Origin: DASSUW01 sp963830725 | Lineage (GTDB): Bacteria > Actinomycetota > Thermoleophilia > Solirubrobacterales > Solirubrobacteraceae | DNA: 64,000 nt | Direction of reading: 5' to 3' | Assembly: GCA_963830725.1 (NCBI GenBank) | Contig: CAWHNO010000013.1 | Coordinates: 1 to 64,000, forward strand | Part shown: positions 1 through 9,599 of the stretch, piece by piece | Layout: each line of letters begins with the position of its first letter | How positions within the stretch are numbered: position 1 is the stretch's first letter | The notes under the pieces: model-generated | The model's database searches: none | Seen by the model: only the letters and a program-made list of their open reading frames with translations | What the model was told of the DNA's origin: nothing | Program-made: the position numbers and the translations under genes

Positions 1-1064
1 TCGAGCTGATCCAGTACAGGCCGGCGACCACCGAGGTGCACGAGGTGCGGATGCTGATCGTCCCGCCGACGATCAACCGCGTCTACGTGCTCGACCTCGC
101 GCCGGGGAGGAGCCTTCATCGAGCACCTGGTCGCCTCCGGCCAGCAGGTCTTTGTGATCTCGTGGCGCAATCCCGGGCCTGAGCACGGGCACTGGGACCT
201 CGACACGTACGCCGAGGCCGTCCTCGAGGCACGCGCGGCGGTCGCGCAGATCACGGCGTCACGGACCCGTTCACCTGACCGTGGCGTGCTCCGGCGGCAT
301 CATCACCGCCGGGGCGCTCCCCCACCTCGCCGGCGACGAGGTCGCGAGCCTCACGCTGCTCGTGTGCGCGCTCGACAACGCGCGCGCCGGCACGGCGTCC
401 GCTCTGGCGAGCCGCGAGGTCGCGGCCGCGGCGGTGGCCGAGTCCGCGCGCAGGGGGTACCTCGACGGCCGCGCGCTGGCCGGCGTGTTCGCCTGGCTGC
501 GGCCCAACGACCTGATCTGGGGCTACGTGGTCAACAACTACCTGCTGGGCCGCCGGCCGCCGGCCTTCGACGTCCTCTACTGGACCCAGGACACGGTCCG
601 GCTCGCGGCGGGCCTCCACGGCGACTTCGTGCGCATCGGGCTCGAGAACTCGCTGACCCGCGCGGGCGGGGTCGAGGTGCTGGGGCGACCGGTCGACCTG
701 AAGGCCTGCACCGTCGACACCTACGCGGTCGCGGGGCGCAGCGACCACCTCGTCCCGTCGGGAGAGCGCGTACCGGAGCGCGCTGCTGCTCGGTGGCGAC
801 ACGCGGTTCGTGCTCGCGACGAGCGGCCACATCCAGGCGCTCGTGAACCCGCCGAAGGCCGAGAGCCGCGCGAGCTTCCGCGTCGCCACGGAGCGTGCCG
901 ACTGGCTGGAGAGCGCCGCCGTCCGCCCCGGCAGCTGGTGGCCGGACTGGTCGGCCTGGCTCGCGGAGCGGTCGGGCGAGCGCAAGCCGGCCCCCGCGAA
1001 GCTCGGCAGCCGCACCCACGAGGCGCCGCGGCAAGCGCCGGGGAGCTATGTCCACGCGGGCCTG
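1..1064 (+). pseudogene. phaC: Poly(3-hydroxyalkanoate) synthase, 5' truncated and frameshifted
   Basis: Polymerises hydroxyacyl-CoA into storage polyester at the granule surface. The gene runs off the left edge of the window. Read across frames, it shows the PHA synthase landmarks: VPPTINRVYVLDLAPGR (from about 61), FVISWRNP (about 151), the nucleophile region VACSGG (about 282-299, Cys in the lipase-like box), a WYG-free segment YWTQDT (about 580) and the C-terminal GHIQALVNPP (about 827-856). Frame changes are needed near 110 (an extra C in agccttcatc), 268 and 765. Conserved residues persist on both sides of every break, so I read this as one synthase damaged by indels, possibly sequence errors. 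An alpha/beta hydrolase follows directly. Confidence 0.8.
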
Positions 1065-1798
1065 AGCGCTGGTGGGGCCGGCCGCTGGCCGAGTCGCGCT
1101 GGGCGCTCGAGCTCGCCCGCCTGTCGGTCGACCCCGTTCTGCTCGGTCGCGGCGTCGCGCGCGGCGACGGGCGCCCCGTCGTCCTGCTCCCCGGCTTCCT
1201 GGCCGGCGACCCGAGCCTGCTCGTCCTCGCCTCGTGGCTGCGCCGGATCGGGCACCGCCCCTACGGCTGCGGCTTCGTCGCCAACGTCGACTGCTCGGAC
1301 CCGCGCGCTCGAGCGCGTCGAGCGGCGCGTCGAGCAGCTCCACCGCCGTCACGGCCGGCGCGTCGCGCTGGTCGGGCACAGCCGCGGCGGGCGCTTCGCC
1401 CCGCGCGCTCGCGCACCGCCGCCCCGAGCACCGTCTGGCCGGTGCCCCCGGTCTCGCTCGGCGCCGACCTCCAGCGCATGTTCGGCATCAGCGTGCCGAC
1501 CCAGGTCGCGGTGATCGCGGCGCGCCGCGGCGTCGCCGCGCTGCGCCGCGGCCGCGCGGAGCGCTGCCTGTACGCCGACTGCACCTGCTCGTTCGCGCGC
1601 GACTTCGCGTGCCCGCTCCCGGAGGGTGTCCGTTTCACCAGCGTCTACTCGAAGGGCGACGGCGTCGTCCACTGGCCCGGCAGCGTCATCGCCGTCGCCG
1701 ACAACGTCGAGGTGACCGGAAGTCACGTCGGCCTCATCTTCAACCGCAAGGCCTACCGCGCGATCGCCGACGCGCTCGCGCTCCCGGAGATCACATGA
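1063..1798 (+). pseudogene. Alpha/beta hydrolase (lipase-like), frameshifted
   Basis: Probable soluble esterase or lipase of the alpha/beta hydrolase fold; substrate unknown. Reading across frames gives a strand-turn entry VVLLPGFLAGDPSLL (about 1180-1225), a nucleophile elbow GHSRGG (about 1375-1392) and a late VTGSHVGLIFN segment (about 1714-1743) with the likely catalytic His. Frame changes are needed near 1305, 1395 and 1440. The stop overlaps the acyl-CoA dehydrogenase start (ATGATG at 1795-1800), so the two are probably co-transcribed with the PHA synthase upstream. Its location next to phaC suggests a role in polyester or acyl-chain turnover, which is inference. The exact start is uncertain because of the damage. 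Confidence 0.65.
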
Positions 1799-2947
1799 TG
1801 CTCGGCACCGCCCTCGTCACCGACCACTTCCTCGTCCGCGAGCAGTTCGACGACGCCGATTGGGAGCCGTTCATGCGCGCCCGCCGCTTCGTCAAGGAGA
1901 GGTGCTGCCGGTCATCAATGACTACTGGGAGCGCGCCGAGTTCCCGTGGACGCTCGCGCGCCGGCTCGCCGAGCTCGAGCTGCTCGACGACGGCCTCTCC
2001 CTACTGGCCGCTCGGGCTCGTGCACATGGAGCTCAACCGCGGCGACGGCAGCCTGGGCCACCTTCTTCGGCGTCCAGACCGGCCTCGCCATGAAGGCGAT
2101 CGCCATGCTCGGCTCGCCCGAGCAGCAGGAGCGCTGGCTCGCGCCGATAGCGACCTCGGGGCATCGGCGCCTTCGCGCTGACCGAGCCCGACCACGGCTC
2201 GGACTCCGTGGCACTCGAGACCAGCGCGCGCCGCGAGGGCGACACGTGGGTGATCGACGGCGCGAAGCGCTGGATCGGCAACGGAACGATCGCCGACGTC
2301 GCCGTCGTGTGGGCGCGCTCGATCGAGGACGGTGAGGTCAAGGGCTTCCTCGTGGAGACCGACACGCCCGGCTACGAGGCGGCCGTCATCGGCGGCAAGG
2401 GCGCCGCGCGAGCGGTCTGGCAGGCCGACATCCGGCTCGACGGCGTGCGCGTGCCGGAGAGCGCGCGGCTGCCCGGGGGGACCACGTTCAAGGACGCCGG
2501 CCGCGTGCTCGTCACCACCCGCGGCACCGTCGCCTGGGGGCGCTCGGGCACGCGATGGCCGCATACGACATCGCGCTCACCTACGCGAAGCAGCGCCACC
2601 AGTTCGGCCGGCCGTTGGCGAGCTTCCAGATCGTCCAGGAGCGGCTCGTGCGGATGCTCGCCGAGGTCACGAGCATGCAGCTCTACTGCATGCGGCTCGC
2701 CCGGCTCGCCGGCGCCGGACAGGTCACCGACACGATTGCCGGCCTCGCCAAGTTCAACAACACGCGCAAGGCGCGCCGGGTGATCGCCGAGGCGCGCGAT
2801 CTGCTCGGCGGCAACGGGATCCTGCTCGAGAACCACGTCATCCGCCACATGAGCGACATCGAGGTCCTGCACACCTTCGAGGGCACCGAGACGATGCAGG
2901 CGCTGATCGTCGGGCGCGACATCACCGGGATCGGCGCGTTCGCGTAG
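1795..2947 (+). pseudogene. Acyl-CoA dehydrogenase (glutaryl-CoA dehydrogenase-like), frameshifted
   Basis: FAD-dependent dehydrogenation of an acyl-CoA thioester. Across frames the family order is complete: N-terminal helices, FALTEPDHGSD (about 2170-2205), IDGAKRWIGNGT (about 2254-2290), and the C-terminal RHQFGRPLASFQ (about 2593-2628) and LLGGNGIL with HTFEGTETMQALI (about 2800-2910). The FEGTE sequence supplies the usual catalytic Glu region. TEPDHGSD and the IGNGTIAD loop resemble glutaryl-CoA dehydrogenases. Frame changes are needed near 1897, 2003, 2060, 2155 and 2545. The 2155 event is an extra G in acctcgggg-cat, a context seen again at 36578. ATG at 1795 overlaps the preceding stop. 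Confidence 0.8.
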
Positions 2948-2989
2948 CCGGAGCTTGCACCGGCGAACGGTAGCCCGCAAAATCAAAGC

Positions 2990-3304
2990 GTGAGCGACGA
3001 CGCAGTTCTGAGGCAGGAGCTCGAGGCGACGATCGAGACGCGCAGAGAGATGGGCTCTGACATGGAGCCGGAGGTGATCGACGCGTTCGTCGCGCGGATC
3101 GAGCAACGGTTGGTCGAGCGGGGCGATCAGAACGAGCGCGCGCTGAAACGGAGGCGCGATCACCAGAAGGAGATGGTCCTCGGCTCGATGGGCATCTCGA
3201 TCCCCCTGTTCGCGATCGCCGCCGTCTTCGCGGGGCTCGCGGGGATCGTGGCCGTCCTCGTCGCGCTCGTCGTGATCGCGGTCCTCTCGGCTCGCCAGCC
3301 GTGA
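2990..3304 (+). CDS. Small membrane protein, hypothetical
   Basis: I do not recognise a named family. The 104-residue product has a charged, helical N-terminal half (about 1-60, ending in a basic KRRRDHQKE stretch) and two tightly spaced hydrophobic segments at about 65-82 and 84-99, with a short basic tail. This looks like a small inner-membrane protein with a cytoplasmic N-terminal helix. GTG at 2990 is the chosen start; the gene ends 2 bases before the convergent PucR regulator. It could be a SHOCT/DUF1707-like membrane protein, but no motif proves this. Confidence 0.6.
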   Translation: MSDDAVLRQELEATIETRREMGSDMEPEVIDAFVARIEQRLVERGDQNERALKRRRDHQKEMVLGSMGISIPLFAIAAVFAGLAGIVAVLVALVVIAVLSARQP

Positions 3305-3306
3305 CG

Positions 3307-4551
3307 CTACGACCCGTGGACGCGTAGCGCGATCAAGAGGTCGATCACGTCGGCGACGTGCCGCAGGTCGCAGCCCGTGCGCTCCTCGATCCTGCCGAGC
3401 CGGTAGCGGGCGGTGTTCGGGTGTATGAACAGCCGCTCGGCGGCGACCTTGGTGTTGAAGTCGGCGGCGATGTACTCGAGCAGCGTCGTGGTGAGCACGC
3501 CGTCCTCCGCGAGGTCGTCGATCACGAACTCGCGCACCTTCGGCGGGATCCGCCGCTGCGCCGTCTCGGGGCCGAACAGTGCCAGGCAGTCGAACGCGCT
3601 GAGCGCGGGCAGCGCCACGACTCCGCCCGCGTCGCGCACGCGCTCGAGCGCGCTCATCGCCTCGCCGTACGCGTCGGGCATGCGCTCGAGCCCGTCGTGC
3701 AGCGTGCTGACGCCGATCGCCAGCGCGATGCCCTCGCCGGCGAGCTGCGCCTGGGCGCTCTCGACCGCCTCGATCAGCGCCTCGACCGGGCGGTCGACGG
3801 TGGCGATGACGACGACCTCGTCGTGGCGCACGACGGCCAGCGGCGCCACCGCCGCGCCGACCGCGCGGGTCAGGGCGACGGCCACCGAGCGCAGCGCGCG
3901 CTCGTCGACCGCCGGCGCGGGCGGGTGCGCGGCGATCAGTAGGCAGGCCGCCTCCGGTCCGAGCCCGGCCTCGCGCGCCGCCGTCAGCTTCGGCCCCGGC
4001 GCGGGCGCATGGCCGGCGAGCAGGTCCTCGAGCAGGTCGCGCCGCACCCGCTCCCCCTGCGCGTGCAGGAGCCGCTCGGCCTCGAGGTAGACCTCGGCCG
4101 CTTCGGCGGCGGCGAGGTTGATGTAGCGGATGATCGTTCCGGCAGCCTCCATCGCGCTGATGCGCGCCGCCTCGCCCTCGGCGCCGGCCAGCAGCGCGTC
4201 CCAGAACTCCTCCTGGTAGATGCGGAACGCCTGCATGAACGCGGCGAGCGGGATGCGGCCGACGCGGCGGGTCGCGCGCGCGCGCATGAACGACATCTCC
4301 TCGCGCGGCGGCGGATGGCCCTCCGCCACGCTGCGCGTCATGAGGTCGTGGTGCAGCGCGACGTGCGCGCGTACGTCGTCCACGAACGCGGGATCGACGA
4401 TCGCGCGGTACTCCGGGATTTCGGTCCGGATCCGGTGCAGGCCCTTCTCGATGGTCTCGTCGCGGCGGGCGGTGAGCGCGTCGATCAGACCCGCGAGTGG
4501 GTCGGGCTCCTCCAAGGGCCGATCATACGGCGGATCGAGCATGGCGCTCAC
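3307..4551 (-). CDS. PucR-family transcriptional regulator
   Basis: DNA-binding activator, likely controlling the adjacent acyl-CoA ligase and/or the divergent Liv-type transporter operon. The roughly 414-residue protein has an all-alpha N-terminal sensor region (about 1-150), a GGDEF-like middle part (about 165-310) and the PucR C-terminal HTH (last 60 residues), visible as YIAADFNTKVAAERL followed by HPNTARYRLGRIEE, which is the family signature. GTG at 4551 overlaps the upstream ligase stop by 4 bases (GTGA), implying coupled translation; ATG at 4542 is an alternative start. PucR proteins commonly sit beside amino acid, purine or aromatic catabolic genes. The ligand is unknown. Confidence 0.85.
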   Translation of the reverse strand: MSAMLDPPYDRPLEEPDPLAGLIDALTARRDETIEKGLHRIRTEIPEYRAIVDPAFVDDVRAHVALHHDLMTRSVAEGHPPPREEMSFMRARATRRVGRIPLAAFMQAFRIYQEEFWDALLAGAEGEAARISAMEAAGTIIRYINLAAAEAAEVYLEAERLLHAQGERVRRDLLEDLLAGHAPAPGPKLTAAREAGLGPEAACLLIAAHPPAPAVDERALRSVAVALTRAVGAAVAPLAVVRHDEVVVIATVDRPVEALIEAVESAQAQLAGEGIALAIGVSTLHDGLERMPDAYGEAMSALERVRDAGGVVALPALSAFDCLALFGPETAQRRIPPKVREFVIDDLAEDGVLTTTLLEYIAADFNTKVAAERLFIHPNTARYRLGRIEERTGCDLRHVADVIDLLIALRVHGS

Positions 4552-5957
4552 GCGGCGAGCTCCTGCCCGCCCGCGATGCCGGGCGGGATCACGATCGCCC
4601 GTTTGAGCACCTTGCCGGTGCTGCTGTGCGGCAGCGCCGGCGCGAGCCAGACGTGCCGCGGATAGCGAGCCGTGCGCTCGCGCGCGTAGTCGCGCAGCTC
4701 GTCCTCCGTGACGGTCGCGCCGGGTGCGACCACGACGCAGGCGACGACCTCCTCGCCGAGCAGCGGGTCGGCGACGCCGAGCACGGCGGCCTCCACCACC
4801 TCGGGATGGCCGTGCAGCACGTCCTCGACCTCGCGTGGATGGACGTTGCGGCCGTCGCGGATGATCAGGTCCTTGCTGCGGCCGACGATCCGGAACGCCC
4901 CGTCGTCGTCGACCCGCGCCAGGTCGCCGGTGCGCAGCCAGCCGTCCTCCGACAGCGCGGCGCGCGTGGCCTCCGGGCGGTTCCAGTAGCCCTTCATGAC
5001 GTTGTGCCCGCGGATGACGATCTCCCCGTCGCGCAGCCGCATCTCGATGCCGTCCACGGGCGTGCCGATCGAGCCGGGACGGCGCGGATCCGAGAGCCGG
5101 TTGAACGCCGCCACCGGGGACGTCTCGGTGAGGCCGTAGCCCTCGAGCAGCCGGGTGCCGAGCGTCTGCTCGCACGCGTCGAGCAGCTCGGGCGCGAGCG
5201 GCGCTCCGCCGGAGACGCAGAGGCGCAGCGAGCGCGTAGGTCGTGCACCGTCCGCGAGCGATCGCGCGTACATCGAGGGCACGCCCACCAGCACGGTGAC
5301 GCCGTCATCGACCCCGAACCGGTCGGCGAGCACGACCGCGGCACCTGCCAGCAGCGGCGCGTTGAGCGTGCAGGTCTGACCGAAGGCATGCGCAAGCGGG
5401 AGCGCCGCCAGCACGGCGTCGCTGCCGCCGTAGGCGAACAGCGCCGCGGTGACGCGCGCATTGGCGAGCAGGTTCGCGTGCGTGAGCTCGACGCCCTTCG
5501 GCTCGGCGGTGGTGCCTGAGGTGTAGACGATCACGGCCGTATCGCCGGCCTCGCGCCCGACCGCAGCGACCGGCTCGGCGTCGTCGAAGAACGAGCCCGG
5601 CGCGACGAGCCAGGCCGGCTCGTCGAGGGTGCGCAGCGCGCGCCAGGCGATCAGCAAGGACGCCCCGCAGTCGGCAAGCATGGCCCGGAGCTCGTGGCGT
5701 GTGAGGTCGACGTCGAGCGGGACGGCGATCGCGCCCGCACGCAGGATGCCGTAGTACGCGGCCGCGAACTCCGGCACGTTCGGGATCATCAGCGCGACGC
5801 GGTCGCCGGGCCGCACGGCCTCGGCCGTGAGCCGGCGCGCGACCTGCGCGCTCGCGCGGTCGAGCTGCTCGTACGTGACGCGGCGCCCGCCACGCCGCAG
5901 CGCCTCCCGCCGCGGGTGCCGGCGTGCCGAGTCGGTGAGGACGTTCGCGAGGTTCAC
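4548..5957 (-). CDS. AMP-dependent acyl-CoA ligase (ANL superfamily)
   Basis: Activates a carboxylic acid to its acyl-CoA through an acyl-AMP. The 469-residue protein shows the P-loop VYTSGTTAEPKGVELTH (about 150), the YGLTETSP motif (about 272), GWLRTGDLARVDDDG (about 345) with the adenylate-binding Asp, the hinge GRSKDLIIRDGRNVHP (about 368) and the catalytic Lys region STGKVLKR near the C-terminus. It is shorter than acetyl-CoA synthetases and resembles medium-chain or aromatic acid ligases. It is the first gene of a two-gene unit with the PucR regulator and lies divergent from the transporter operon. Substrate cannot be read from the sequence. Confidence 0.88.
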   Translation of the reverse strand: MNLANVLTDSARRHPRREALRRGGRRVTYEQLDRASAQVARRLTAEAVRPGDRVALMIPNVPEFAAAYYGILRAGAIAVPLDVDLTRHELRAMLADCGASLLIAWRALRTLDEPAWLVAPGSFFDDAEPVAAVGREAGDTAVIVYTSGTTAEPKGVELTHANLLANARVTAALFAYGGSDAVLAALPLAHAFGQTCTLNAPLLAGAAVVLADRFGVDDGVTVLVGVPSMYARSLADGARPTRSLRLCVSGGAPLAPELLDACEQTLGTRLLEGYGLTETSPVAAFNRLSDPRRPGSIGTPVDGIEMRLRDGEIVIRGHNVMKGYWNRPEATRAALSEDGWLRTGDLARVDDDGAFRIVGRSKDLIIRDGRNVHPREVEDVLHGHPEVVEAAVLGVADPLLGEEVVACVVVAPGATVTEDELRDYARERTARYPRHVWLAPALPHSSTGKVLKRAIVIPPGIAGGQELAA

Positions 5958-6057
5958 GCCCGCGTGACGCTAGTCCCCGACGGACGGTGCGCACATCGTG
6001 CGCCGGTGCCGAACCGGAGTCGCCGCAGTTGTCATCGGCGCACAGCAGGCCGCTCCG

Positions 6058-6076
6058 GTTGTCCGCGGACGACAAC
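6058..6076. promoter_or_regulatory. Inverted repeat GTTGTC-N7-GACAAC between ligase and Liv operon
   Basis: A perfect 6-base inverted repeat lies in the 225-base divergent region, with a further GTTGTC half-site at about 6028-6033. It is positioned to act on the Liv operon promoter, the ligase promoter, or both. The PucR regulator is the obvious candidate binder, but this is inference from position only. Confidence 0.4.
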
Positions 6077-6182
6077 GCGCCGCCATGCAAGTTCAGGCGC
6101 CGGTGCCGAGGTTTCGCCTCCCGGGCGACCGTAGCTTGCTGCCTCGTTCGCCGGTCCGGCGACCCGAGGAGAGGAGAGAGGG

Positions 6183-6986
6183 ATGGGCCTGCTCGACGTG
6201 CAGGAGGTGACGGTCCGATACGGCGGCGCGGTGCTGGCGCTCGAGGACGTGTCGCTCGCCGTCGCGCCCGGGGAGACGGTCGCGCTGCTCGGCGCCAACG
6301 GCGCCGGCAAGACGACGCTTCTGCGCGCGATCGGCGGGCTGCTCACGTACCACGGCGGCACGGTGGTGAGGGGCAAGATCCGCTTCGACGGCCGCTCCAC
6401 GCGGCGCGCCGACCCAGCATGGCTGGTGGCGCGCGGGATCGCCCAGACACTGGAGGGCCGGCGCGTGTTCGCCGACCTCACGGTCGGGCAGAACCTGCGG
6501 CTCGGCGCGTTCACGGCGCGAGAGCGCGGCATCCGCGGCGACATCCTCGAGCTCTTCCCGATCCTGGGCGAGCGGCTCGACCAGCCGGCCGGCCTGCTGA
6601 GCGGCGGCCAGCAGCAGATGCTCGCGATCGCACGCGCCCTGATGGCGCGGCCGCGGCTGCTCCTGCTCGACGAGCCGTCGCTCGGGCTGGCCCCGATCGT
6701 GGTCGCAGAGATCGCCGGCGCCCTGCGCCGGATCGCCGGCGACGGCACGGCGATTCTGCTCGCCGACCAGAGCACGACGCTGGCGCTGCACACGACGCAG
6801 CAAGCCCACCTGCTGGAGAGCGGCCGTATGGTGGCGAGCGGCCCGACCGCCGAGCTGCTGCTCGACGACGCCGTGCGAGCCTCGTACCTCGGCACCGCCG
6901 GCGGGCATGCGCTGGTCGAGGGGGATCCGCTGGCGCGGATTCCCTTGCGACTTCGCTTCGCGAACATCGCGAGAGAGGCGGCATGA
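6183..6986 (+). CDS. livF: Branched-chain amino acid type ABC transporter, ATPase LivF
   Basis: One of two cytoplasmic ATPases driving a hydrophobic amino acid uptake (HAAT) importer. The 267-residue protein has Walker A GANGAGKTT (about 38-46), Q-loop region GIAQTLEGRRVF, ABC signature LLSGGQQQMLAIARAL (about 140) and Walker B LLLLDEPSLGLAP. The LEGRRVF stretch and SLGLAP are typical of LivF. A strong purine-rich ribosome site (gaggagagaggg) precedes ATG 6183. The end overlaps the next gene by 4 bases (ATGA). The last 30 residues after the H-loop are longer than usual. It is the first gene of a five-gene operon. Confidence 0.92.
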   Translation: MGLLDVQEVTVRYGGAVLALEDVSLAVAPGETVALLGANGAGKTTLLRAIGGLLTYHGGTVVRGKIRFDGRSTRRADPAWLVARGIAQTLEGRRVFADLTVGQNLRLGAFTARERGIRGDILELFPILGERLDQPAGLLSGGQQQMLAIARALMARPRLLLLDEPSLGLAPIVVAEIAGALRRIAGDGTAILLADQSTTLALHTTQQAHLLESGRMVASGPTAELLLDDAVRASYLGTAGGHALVEGDPLARIPLRLRFANIAREAA

Positions 6987-7759
6987 GCCTGCTCGAAGTG
7001 CGCGACCTCACGCTCCGCTTCGGCGCCATCACCGCGTTCGAGGGGGTCGGGTTCGACGTGCGCCGTGGTGAGCTGTTCGCTGTCATCGGCCCCAACGGCG
7101 CCGGCAAGAGCTCGCTGTTCAACGCGCTCTCGCGCGTCTACGAGCCCGACGCGGGCAGCGTCCGGCTCGACGGCCGCGACTTCCTGCGCCAGCGGCGCGA
7201 CCGGCTCGCGGCGCTCGGCGTCGCCCGCAGCTTCCAGAACCTCGGCGTCTTCCCGCACCTGACCGTGCTCGAGAACGTCCTGGTCGGCCGCCACCACCTG
7301 ATGCGCCGCGGGATTGTCCGCGGCGGCCTCGGCCTGGCCGGCGGCGAGGAGCGCCGCCACCGGACCGCCGCGTTGGAGGCGCTCGACTTCGTCGGCCTGG
7401 CGCGGCACCGCAGCACTCCGGTGCAGCTGCTGCCGTATGGGCACCGCAAGCGGGTCGAGCTGGCGCGCTGCCTCGCGATGGAGCCGCGGCTGATGCTGCT
7501 CGACGAACCCGTTGCCGGCATGAACGCCGCGGAGCGGGCCGAGATCACCGCGCTCGTGCGCCGCCTGCGCGAGGAGCGCGATATCACCGTGCTGCTCGTC
7601 GAGCACGACATGGGGATGGTCATGAACGTCGCCGACCGGATCCTGGTGCTCGACTTCGGCGTCCCGATCGCGATCGGAACGCCGGCCGAGATCCAGTGCG
7701 ACGAGCGGGTCATCCGCGCGTACCTCGGCGAGGAGATCGAAGAGCGGGTGGCGGCATGA
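6983..7759 (+). CDS. livG: Branched-chain amino acid type ABC transporter, ATPase LivG
   Basis: Second ATPase of the importer. Walker A is GPNGAGKSS (about 36-44); the signature segment is LLPYGHRKRVELARCL (about 150), the degenerate form typical of LivG; Walker B is LMLLDEPVAGMN. ATG 6983 overlaps the livF stop, and the gene overlaps livH by 4 bases, so the operon is translationally coupled. The 258-residue length is normal. LivG/LivF heterodimers energise uptake of branched-chain amino acids, amides, urea or aromatic acids; the substrate of this copy is not evident. Confidence 0.92.
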   Translation: MSLLEVRDLTLRFGAITAFEGVGFDVRRGELFAVIGPNGAGKSSLFNALSRVYEPDAGSVRLDGRDFLRQRRDRLAALGVARSFQNLGVFPHLTVLENVLVGRHHLMRRGIVRGGLGLAGGEERRHRTAALEALDFVGLARHRSTPVQLLPYGHRKRVELARCLAMEPRLMLLDEPVAGMNAAERAEITALVRRLREERDITVLLVEHDMGMVMNVADRILVLDFGVPIAIGTPAEIQCDERVIRAYLGEEIEERVAA

Positions 7760-8643
7760 CCGAGTTCCTCCAGCTGCTCTTCCAGGGCGTCTCGCTGGGC
7801 GCCACCTATGCGCTCGTCGCGCTCGGCTTCGCCGTCGTCTATCGCTCGAGCGGCGTCATCAACTTCGCGCAGGGCGCCATGCTGCTGCTCGGCGCCTACG
7901 CGATCTCGTGGCTGGCGGTCGACGTCGGGGTCGCGTTCGGGCTCGCCGTCCTGGCCGCCACGGTCGTGCTCGCCCTCGGCGGCGCCGGCCTGCACGCGCT
8001 TGTCCTGCGCCGCGTCGTCGGCCAGCCGACGTTCGTTCTGGTCATGATCACGATCGGCGTCGGCATCGCCGTCACGCATGGCGTCGAGGCCGCCTTCGGC
8101 CCCGACCGGCGGCTGCTCGGCGACCCGTGGGGCTCGTCGGCGTTCGAGGCCGGCGGCGTCACCATCAGCACCGTCAAGGTCTGGGGCATCGCCATCACGG
8201 CGCTGGCGCTCGCCGCGTACTTCGCCTTCGACCGCTACACGCGCTGGGGCCTGGCAATGCAGGCGACGGCGGCAGACGAGGAGGCGACGCTCTCCGTCGG
8301 CGTGCCCGTCCGCCGCGTGCACGCCGCGACGTGGGCGATGGCCGGCGCGCTCGCCACGCTCGGCGGGCTGTTCCTGGCCGGGTTCCCCGGGGCGCCGCAG
8401 CCGGCGCTCGGCGACGCCGCCCTGCGCGCGTTCCCCGCGGTCGTCGTCGGCGGCCTCGGCTCGCCGGTCGGCGCGGTGGTCGGCGGCGTGCTCATCGGCG
8501 TGATCGAGGTGCTCACGTCGGGCTACGCGCCCGAGTCGCTGGGCACGAACTTCTACGCCGTCGCGCCCTACATCGCGATGATCGCGATCCTGCTCGTCAG
8601 GCCCTACGGCCTGTTCGGCGCCCGGCCCGTGGAGCGTGTGTGA
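7756..8643 (+). CDS. livH: Branched-chain amino acid type ABC transporter, permease LivH
   Basis: Integral membrane permease with about eight hydrophobic segments over 295 residues. The N-terminal FQGVSLGATYALVALGFA and YRSSGVINFAQGAMLLLGAY segments are hallmarks of LivH. The C-terminal half contains the cytoplasmic loop that contacts the ATPase (about MQATAADEEATLSVGVPV) and the late VVVGGLGSPVGAVVGG segment. ATG 7756 overlaps livG by 4 bases. With LivM it forms the translocation pore for the substrate delivered by the lipoprotein encoded last in the operon. Confidence 0.92.
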   Translation: MTEFLQLLFQGVSLGATYALVALGFAVVYRSSGVINFAQGAMLLLGAYAISWLAVDVGVAFGLAVLAATVVLALGGAGLHALVLRRVVGQPTFVLVMITIGVGIAVTHGVEAAFGPDRRLLGDPWGSSAFEAGGVTISTVKVWGIAITALALAAYFAFDRYTRWGLAMQATAADEEATLSVGVPVRRVHAATWAMAGALATLGGLFLAGFPGAPQPALGDAALRAFPAVVVGGLGSPVGAVVGGVLIGVIEVLTSGYAPESLGTNFYAVAPYIAMIAILLVRPYGLFGARPVERV

Positions 8644-9599
8644 TGCGCGCCCGGGCACTCCTGATCGCGGTCGCGTTCGTGCTGCTGGTGCTGCCGTTCC
8701 AGCTCGGCTCCTCGGCGCTGACCACGGCGACGTTCGTGGTGATCGCCGCCGTCGGCGCGACCGGCCTCAACGTCCTCACCGGCTACGCCGGCCAGATCTC
8801 GCTCGGGCACGCGTTCTTCCTCGCGGTCGGCGCCTACACCGGCGCCAAGCTCGGCGAGGGCCTCGGCTGGAGCGCCGCGCTGTGGATCCCGGCGGCGGGG
8901 CTCGTGGCCGGTCTGTTCGGCGCGCTCGTCGGGCCGGTCGCGCTACGGCTGAGCGGGCTCTACCTGGCGATCGTGACGCTCGCGCTGGTCTTCATCGGAC
9001 AGCACGTGTTCTTCAACGCCGAGTCGCTCACCGGCGGGCCGCAGGGCCGTGCATTCCCGCCGGTCTTCACCGAGCCGCTCGACCTCGGCGGCCTGCTGAT
9101 CGACACCAACGGCCTGTACTACTACCTCGCGCTCGTGCTGCTGGCCGGCGCCACGGCGTTCGCGTGGAACGTGCGCCGCACACGGAGCGGCCGCGCGATG
9201 GTCGCCGTACGCGAGCGCGAGCTCGCCGCCTCTGTCATGGGCGTCGACGTCCGCCGCGTCAAGGTCGCCGCCTTCACCGCGGCCGCGTTCATGGCCGGCG
9301 CGAGCGGAGCGCTCTACGCGTCGTACCTGAGCTTCGCGCAGCCGGGCGAGTGGAGCCTGCTGCTGTCCATCCAGTTCGTCGCCGCGGTCATCGTCGGCGG
9401 GATGGGGAGCCTGGCGGGGCCGCTGCTCGGCTCGGCGGTGGTGTTCGCGCTTCCGACGCTGCTCAAGAACCTGCCGTTCCTACCCCAGGAGGCCGACATC
9501 GCGTCGATCGCCTACGGCCTCCTGATCGTTGTGTTCCTCGTCCTCCAGCCACGAGGGCTGGTCGGACTCGTCAACCACCCGAAGGAGGCTCACTCGTGA
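8643..9599 (+). CDS. livM: Branched-chain amino acid type ABC transporter, permease LivM
   Basis: Partner permease of LivH, 318 residues with about nine membrane segments. Family features are GLNVLTGYAGQISLGHAFF (about 42-60), the ATPase-contact loop around AVRERELAASVMGVDV (about 197) and AAVIVGGMGSLAGPLLG near the C-terminus. ATG 8643 follows the livH TGA immediately by overlap. A clear ribosome site for the next gene (aaggagg, about 9584) lies inside its last codons. Nothing is unusual in length or composition. Confidence 0.92.
   Translation: MRARALLIAVAFVLLVLPFQLGSSALTTATFVVIAAVGATGLNVLTGYAGQISLGHAFFLAVGAYTGAKLGEGLGWSAALWIPAAGLVAGLFGALVGPVALRLSGLYLAIVTLALVFIGQHVFFNAESLTGGPQGRAFPPVFTEPLDLGGLLIDTNGLYYYLALVLLAGATAFAWNVRRTRSGRAMVAVRERELAASVMGVDVRRVKVAAFTAAAFMAGASGALYASYLSFAQPGEWSLLLSIQFVAAVIVGGMGSLAGPLLGSAVVFALPTLLKNLPFLPQEADIASIAYGLLIVVFLVLQPRGLVGLVNHPKEAHS

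Noticed and set aside
1..2947. Region of true pseudogenes from relaxed selection
   Set aside because: Single-base indels with fully conserved residues on each side, and the same insertion context seen in distant genes, favour sequence errors; not proven.
4542..5957. Fusion of the acyl-CoA ligase with the PucR regulator
   Set aside because: A longer frame spans both, but ligase and PucR are in different frames with a GTGA overlap and each has normal length.
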